Shown: one piece after another, positions 16,640 to 21,205 of the stretch | Position numbering within the stretch: the stretch's first letter is position 1 | How the letters are laid out: every line of letters starts with the position of its first letter | DNA from: Symbiodinium natans | Taxonomy: Eukaryota; Sar; Dinophyceae; Suessiales; Symbiodiniaceae | Direction: 5' to 3' | DNA length: 21,205 nt | Assembly (NCBI GenBank): GCA_905221605.1 | Contig: CAJNDS010001368.1 | Location: 1 to 21,205 of the forward strand | Position numbers and translations under genes: made by a program | Notes under the pieces: generated by a model | Seen by the model: the letters and a program-made list of their open reading frames with translations, nothing else | Told to the model about the DNA's origin: nothing | Databases searched by the model: none

Positions 16640-16960
16640 ACCCAGCCTGAAACCACCAAAACCCGGGGTGTCAACTAAAATGGGGCACGTAACTCCTTGC
16701 CAGAGAAACCCCAAAAGTAGGCACCCATCATTTTAGGAACCTTAAAGCCCCCTCCCCCAACCCTGGATCCCCTTTTCCCCGAAACCCTCGACCCTTCTCC
16801 CCTAAACCCCGAATCCCTGAGCCCCATATTGAACCCAGTCTCGGACAATCTAGCTGAACCCTACAAACCCTAAACCCCGAATCTCTAAACCCTAAACCCT
16901 GAACCCGAACCCCTAAACCCCTGAACCCCTAAACCCCGAACCTCTAAACCCTAAACCCCC
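16640..16960 (-). repeat. Long degenerate C-strand telomere-derived region
   Basis: C-rich sequence with AACCC/CCCTAAA-like words throughout. It becomes clearly heptameric from 16855 to 16960 (CCCTAAA, CCCCGAA, CCCCTAAA variants). A degenerate G-strand tract follows at 17060-17103 after about 100 bp. Confidence 0.75.
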
Positions 16961-17059
16961 TCAACACCAATTCGTCCACTCCCGGGAGCCGCCGTTGTCC
17001 GCAGCTTCTTCTAAAGCGCTCCTGAGCTCCCAGGAGGCAGGGACCCCAGTTGCCTTGTT

Positions 17060-17103
17060 TGGGTTTGTTTAGGGTTTGTTGGGGTTTACAGGGTTTCTAT
17101 AGG
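17060..17103 (+). repeat. Degenerate telomere-like tract
   Basis: Units GTTTGTTTAGGG, TTTGTTGGGG, TTTACAGGG and TTTCTATAGGG have 2 to 5 extra bases each. Confidence 0.7.
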
Positions 17104-17797
17104 GCTCTGGATTTTTTTTTGGGCCCCTTTCCCGAAACATCCCTTGCTAGGCCTTGCTTGTTTCTTGCTGCATCCGGCCTCTGGGATGCAAACTGAGCCC
17201 CGACCTTCTCGTTTCGCATCTGAGGGCTCAGGAATGGAAGGACCTGTTAAGTGCCTAGCTGGCATTCCGGGACTCGCAACCCAACATGCAATACTTGGCA
17301 TCAACCTGTACTGCAGGGGAACGCATTCAAACGATTTCGAACATTGGTTGCGGGCTCTTCCCTTCTTCCAAAGGCAAGGCTCTTGTTGAAATGCCCTCCT
17401 CGCTCGTTGACATCTTGGCCATTCTCGAGGAACTCCCACAGCCTATCAATGTCCTTCCGAGGCTGGCAAACTGGGAAACTGGGATGTGGCGGCGCGGGGG
17501 GGGGGGGGGGGGGGGGGACACCTTTCAACCAGGAAAATCAAGGACCACGGACAGCAAAGTTGGATTTCTACATTACCTTCAACTTCACCCGGAGCCTATA
17601 CTGCCCGATCATCCTGCATGTCTTTCAAGGGGGTGGCCCCTTGATCTGTCAACAATCCAACTTTAGAAGACTCAGCCCGGGTCCTCGGCAAGAGCCGCAC
17701 CAAACCAGGTGTACTGCATGCCTGGGTCGACAAGCCAGAAGAATTAAGCGCGCTCAAGCCCCTTGCTTCCGAACCCTCATCCCCTTGACTTTCCCTA
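17104..17797. other. Unique stretch with protein-like frames split by poly-G; no gene called
   Basis: Three plus-strand frames overlap here (17144-17389, 17251-17805, 17286-17666). The segment translated from about 17370 to 17490 in the third frame has ordinary protein composition (for example SLVDILAILEELPQPINVLP). All frames meet the G22 run at 17496-17517, which would code only for glycine, so a gene would need that run to be an intron or an insertion. I recognise no family. Treat as a possible exon-bearing stretch only. Confidence 0.25.
17496..17517 (+). repeat. Poly-G run (22)
   Basis: A pure G homopolymer interrupting otherwise unique sequence. Confidence 0.95.
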
Positions 17798-17823
17798 AGC
17801 CCTAGACCCTAAACCCTAGACCC
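17798..17823 (-). repeat. Telomere-like tract (CCCTAGA/CCCTAAA)
   Basis: Units CCCTAGA, CCCTAAA, CCCTAGA. Confidence 0.8.
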
Positions 17824-18481
17824 TTCGATAGGCCCTGAGCAGGTGTTACCTCGCTTCGGGTCTGGAACCCATTCTGAGGTGAGAAGAGGAAATCAGCCGG
17901 GAAACGGCGAAAAAGGTGTGAAACGACGGGCGCTGCAAGGAACATGCGCCGGACACTAGGGAAGTTGCGAGTAAGACCAACCATGACGTCCAAACCTGTG
18001 CAGCCATGGAAACTATAGATAAGCTGTCTGTGCCCTAAGCCCTCCATCCCAAACAGGAAGCTAGCGGAAGAAGAACTTCTTCAACTTGGACCTGGCAAAA
18101 AAGGAGGAGAGGCGTGCCTTGGCTTTTCAGGTAGCTGGCGATGTCCGTGGGTGCCGGCTTTCCTTGGCTTCGGAAGCGAGGGTCGCGGCCCCGCAGCGGC
18201 GAGAGCCGATGGGCCCGAGCTATTTGAACAGTGGGCTCCCATATCCCTTGCGGAGGGTTACTGATGTGTTGAGAAATTTGAAGCATCGTAAAGCATGTAC
18301 CTTGCGGTCAAAGAAAACGAATATTTGACCTTACTGGGAACCGACCCATTTCTTCATACTAGGCGCTTCCTGAAGCAACTTTGGGCGAAATGTGAAGACA
18401 GCTCTGCAACTCATTCCAGAACTCTTTCCAGCAGTGACTCTGAAGTACGAGAGCGATTGAAACTTGACCCTTCGCCCTTCT
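17824..18481. other. Unique stretch with short protein-like frames; no gene called
   Basis: Plus frames 18086-18328 and 18295-18483 have ordinary amino acid balance (the second begins MYLAVKENEYLTLLGTDPF and continues RRFLKQLW), but both are short and a minus frame overlaps the first. No domain is recognised and no splice model is supported. Confidence 0.25.
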
Positions 18482-18508
18482 AAACCCCAAACCCTGAACC
18501 CTAAACCC
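18482..18508 (-). repeat. Telomere-like tract (CCCTAAA)
   Basis: Units CCCCAAA, CCCTGAA, CCCTAAA, CCC. Confidence 0.82.
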
Positions 18509-18993
18509 ATGACATCACGGCCGGGGAACCCCCAGGCAGCATCGGCGGCCGATCGGGGTGGTGCCAATGGCATGCTGCCGCGTAGTCGAGCGCGTTGTAG
18601 CCTGCGAAAAGCCGAGCCAATGTTTCATTATGCTTCCGACCCCTGGCTACCTGGACAGCGCCGGTTCGGGCTCTTTTGTTGGGCTTCAGGGCGTTCGGGC
18701 TTTAAGGTCGTAAGCTTTCGGCGCTTGCTTCTGGAACTCGATGTCGCGGCTTCAGCAAGCCTTCTTCAAGAGATGCAATCCCAAAACCGCCAAGCCCAAG
18801 CAAACTATCTGATTATCCCATGAGCAACCCAACGACTGCACCCCAATGAAAGGCCCACCAAGCTTTTTACCGTGCTTAAACAACCCCCCTGAGAATAAAT
18901 AAAAAAAAAAAGCCTCCGTAGTCGAGAATCTCGAGGTCGACCTTTGCCTCCTCGACAAGCCTTCCCAAGCTTGGGGCTCAAGGCATATGGAGA
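18509..18993. other. Unique spacer with A-run
   Basis: A plus-strand frame running from the telomere-like tract to 18823 has an unremarkable C-terminal half (LLLELDVAASASLLQEMQSQ). It is not assigned. AATAAATAAA followed by A-rich sequence lies at about 18895-18911, too close to the A-run to be a normal polyadenylation site. Confidence 0.3.
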
Positions 18994-19064
18994 GGGTTTA
19001 GGGTTTAGGGTTTAGGGTTTAAGGTTTAGGGTTTAATTTTGCCACCAGGTTTAGGGTTTAGGGG
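18994..19064 (+). repeat. Telomere-like tract (TTTAGGG), interrupted
   Basis: Four exact or near-exact units, TTTAAGG and TTTAGGG, then an 18-base interruption, then two more TTTAGGG. Confidence 0.92.
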
Positions 19065-20307
19065 TCAACTCGGCCCATGCTGGACTCTGATTGGACACAT
19101 CGTGCACATGATGGGTTATGGGCCTTGGGATCGCCAACTTTAGTCAGGTATCATCTTTTTTGCTGCCGGGCTGTTCAGGTATCATCTGAACCTCTAGACC
19201 TTGGACCTCTTCAAAGCTTGAGGGTGTGACGGTGGTCGGTACCGCAATTGGAGCAGGAAAGATGGCTTGCTTGGGCGTGGTGAAGCTTGCGGCTGGCCAT
19301 GTTCTTGCTTTTGGGCTGCTGTTTGGGTTGGGACGTCCACGCCATTAAGCCATGGCCCTGCAAAGAAACAGTCTACCAGTAGGATCCAAACCTTCATCTG
19401 TTCAGTGCGAGGCGCCATTTCATCATGTCCCAGCTGCCCTGCTCGATTGCCTTGGGACTTTCGCATGCTTTCGAAGGGGCAAGGGCCTGGGAGTGGTGAC
19501 GCTGAGCGACTTCGTGCCTCTGGGCCCACAGGATTTCGTTGTGAGCATTTCGAGGCTGCAGCGGCTTGCAACTAGACCCGATTGCCCATATTGCATGTTT
19601 CTGCTGGGTCTCGTGGTCTGCTTCAAGGTGGTTCTTTAAGCCCTGAACGGTACCGCGGACGAAAAAGCCCTCAAAACCCGCAGCACTAAGTAGCTTCAGC
19701 GCGACCGATCAAGGGACTGCCATGACAAAACATTAGCATTTACACCTCGAGTCGTGGAATCTGCAGCCTGAGCGCTAAAAAAAGAGCTGTGCCGCCGTAG
19801 GCATCCAGGCGCGCGTTCACGTCAACGCCCTTCCTTTGTCAAGTGATGGCTGCTACGTCTACAATCCTGTTGCGATGCCTCAACTGTACTGACAACATAC
19901 AGCAAGGTTGAAAAGGTACACAAACCACAATGCACCGGCGGTTGCCGTTGCCCTAAGCAGAATAACCCCCCTCTTCTGTGAAATAACGAAGACCCAAGTT
20001 CTGAACACGACTTCCACCATGGGCAATGCTCAAGGCCTTGTTTACGTGCACCAAGCTTTGAGGTCCTTCGGGGTTTGGGGTCTGAGTTCAGCATCGAAAG
20101 AAGGCAAACTCTCAATCCTAAACCTAAGCGACATCGGCCCCGGGGAAGGGAAGCGTGCAACCTACATCGGGCTTGCGCTGCAGAACACAAAGGTCTAAAA
20201 TGCTCGTTTTCGGGATCCTGGGCTCACAGCTGCCTTGTCTGAGGGTTGTTACTTTGGGGTTCAAGTGCCTGTCTTGTCTTGTTTATCCGCTTTAAACTCT
20301 TCTTTTC
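19065..20307. other. Longest uninterrupted unique stretch; exons possible, no gene called
   Basis: More than 1.2 kb with almost no telomere-like sequence. Plus frames 19352-19639 (95 codons) and 19908-20198 (96 codons) have ordinary composition, the latter ending in a plain stop after ALQNTKV. Both overlap minus-strand frames of similar length, so composition alone does not separate coding from shadow. CAGGTATCATCT occurs twice (about 19146 and 19175). I recognise no protein family. Confidence 0.3.
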
Positions 20308-20352
20308 TTTTTTTTTTTTTTTATGGGGGGGGGGGGGGGGGGGGGGGGGGGG
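20308..20352 (+). repeat. Poly-T(15) joined to poly-G(28)
   Basis: T15 (20308-20322), then AT, then G28 (20325-20352). This is the longest homopolymer in the window and continues as GGTGGAGG. Its exact length should be read with caution because sequencing of such runs is error-prone. Confidence 0.92.
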
Positions 20353-20523
20353 TGGAGGTTGTTTCATACCCATGCTCGGATTTAGGTTCTGCTTTGCAGG
20401 ACTCAGGGTTCACGGCTCGTTTCTTGTCGTGCGCTGGGAGCCCCTCAGTCCCTAAGCCTCGTGCTTTCGCGACTTTCTACAGACCTTGGAGCTCCCCGCC
20501 CCATCTGCCCTACCTTAAGCCCA
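20353..20523. other. Short unassigned spacer
   Basis: No gene is supported. It lies between the poly-G and the C-strand tract. Confidence 0.4.
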
Positions 20524-20599
20524 CCCTAAACCCTAAACCCTAAACCCTAAACCCTAAACCCTAAACCCTAAACCCTATAAACCCTAAACCCTAAGCCCT
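20524..20599 (-). repeat. Telomere-like tract, 7 perfect CCCTAAA plus variants
   Basis: Seven exact units (20524-20572), then CCCTATA, CCCTAAA and CCCTAAG. It pairs with the G-strand tract at 20767-20849 across about 167 bp. Confidence 0.97.
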
Positions 20600-20766
20600 G
20601 CTTAAGCCGAACTTGGGCCCTCCCAAAGCCCTCCCGCCGATGTCTCCGAGCGGCTTCACGCATTCCTTGGCCCAGGCCATGTTGCCGACCTGAGAAGCGC
20701 TGTCAAGGAGATCTTGGGGAGACGTGTCGAGGGCTTGGGGTGCAAGATGGCCCTGTTTGTTTCAGG

Positions 20767-20849
20767 ATTAGGGTGTATAGGGTTTAGGGTTTGTAGGGTA
20801 TAGGGGTAGGGTTTAGGGTTTCTAGGGTTTAGGGTTTTAGGGTTTAGGG
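20767..20849 (+). repeat. Degenerate telomere-like tract
   Basis: About 11 units with variants TGTATAGGG, TTTGTAGGG, TATAGGGG, TTTCTAGGG and TTTTAGGG. Confidence 0.9.
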
Positions 20850-21167
20850 CTCGAGGCTCAGGGCAGAGGTGTGCCCGAAACGTCTGCCGCCAAAGGTCTC
20901 GTGGAGTTCGGGGGGGTGGAGGATTCACGCTGCAACGATTCTGAAGGTGGAAGGCCCTCCTCGACTCCTATACTCCCCTTAGAACCTTAATTTTTTAAGA
21001 AAAACAATAGTTCTAGTATACTCTTGGGTTTTATACAAGTAAAAATGAAAAAATGATTCCCAAGCGGGATATAGAGACTCATACTACACGCCGTGCGGCT
21101 GCGGAGCCCTGCCAACCCTCAACTACCTCGACACCCTCCGAACCTGATTCTGAAAGCCGCGAATCGG
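20850..21167. other. Unassigned spacer
   Basis: GC-rich to about 20960, then AT-rich from 20985 to 21065 with a small hairpin (CTTAA TTTT TTAAG). No gene is supported. Confidence 0.4.
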
Positions 21168-21205
21168 TTTAGGGTTTAGGGTTTAGGGTTTAGGGTTTGG
21201 GGTTT
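21168..21205 (+). repeat. Telomere-like tract at window end (TTTAGGG)
   Basis: Four exact TTTAGGG, then TTTGGGG, running off the window edge. The orientation is that expected at a right-hand chromosome end, but so many internal tracts occur that this cannot be read as a telomere from this window alone. Confidence 0.93.

Noticed and set aside
17251-17805. 184-codon open frame, the longest in the window
   Set aside because: It runs through 22 consecutive Gs giving only glycine, overlaps two other plus-strand frames, and has no recognisable domain.
18890-18911. Polyadenylation site (AATAAA then A-run)
   Set aside because: The signal abuts the A-run directly with no spacing, and no upstream gene is supported.
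21168-21205. True chromosome end
   Set aside because: Orientation fits, but the tract is only four exact units and equally long or longer tracts occur internally.
1-21205. Dinoflagellate spliced-leader relic (GGCTCAAG-type) as a taxon marker
   Set aside because: Only a partial GGGCTCAAG at about 4800 was seen, too short and lacking the preceding conserved bases.
1-21205. Assignment to an Eimeria-like coccidian from dispersed AAACCCT repeats
   Set aside because: The CAG repeat runs expected in such genomes are absent, and the same heptamer is used by several unrelated lineages.

Overview
This window looks like repeat-rich, gene-poor nuclear DNA from a eukaryote that uses the plant-type telomere heptamer TTTAGGG/CCCTAAA. 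No bacterial or viral gene order, operon, rRNA or tRNA is visible, and I could not recognise any protein. The heptamer occurs in land plants, many green algae, dinoflagellates, chromerids and coccidian apicomplexans. Dispersed AAACCCT heptamers are known from Eimeria-like genomes, but those usually also carry long CAG runs, and I see none here. I therefore leave the organism open: a protist or alga, possibly an alveolate, most likely from a subtelomeric or heterochromatic region.

Layout. Positions 1 to about 3570 are visibly AT-richer and have their own repeat types: a TA microsatellite, a G-rich minisatellite (1020-1142), a roughly 1 kb satellite array of about 56-bp palindromic monomers (1195-2250), a diverged 41-bp direct repeat (2260/2380), a cluster of TTATCATAATTATGATAA palindromes (2763-2955), a 24-base poly-A run and a second TA-rich block (3513-3570). 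From about 3570 to the end the DNA is GC-richer. It is dominated by telomere-like tracts on both strands, from short degenerate ones to 12 perfect copies. Between them lie long poly-G runs, small AT-rich foldback (MITE-like) elements, cryptic trinucleotide repeats and unique sequence with only short open frames.

Organisation. Four observations stand out. (1) The satellite is built as a three-monomer higher-order repeat, and its first part is inverted about a palindromic monomer. (2) Telomere-like tracts are often paired as CCCTAAA, about 70 to 170 bp of unrelated core, then TTTAGGG, giving foldback-capable modules; the best is 7999-8239. (3) At least six foldbacks of about 60 to 106 bp with different arms are scattered through the window. 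(4) All seven G/C homopolymers of 12 or more are G on the plus strand.

Genes. Open frames are short, overlap one another on both strands and often run through repeats. A few stretches (17144-17490, 18086-18823, 19352-20198) read somewhat more like protein and might contain exons, but the sequence alone does not support a gene call. The window should be read as a repeat landscape rather than a set of cooperating genes.
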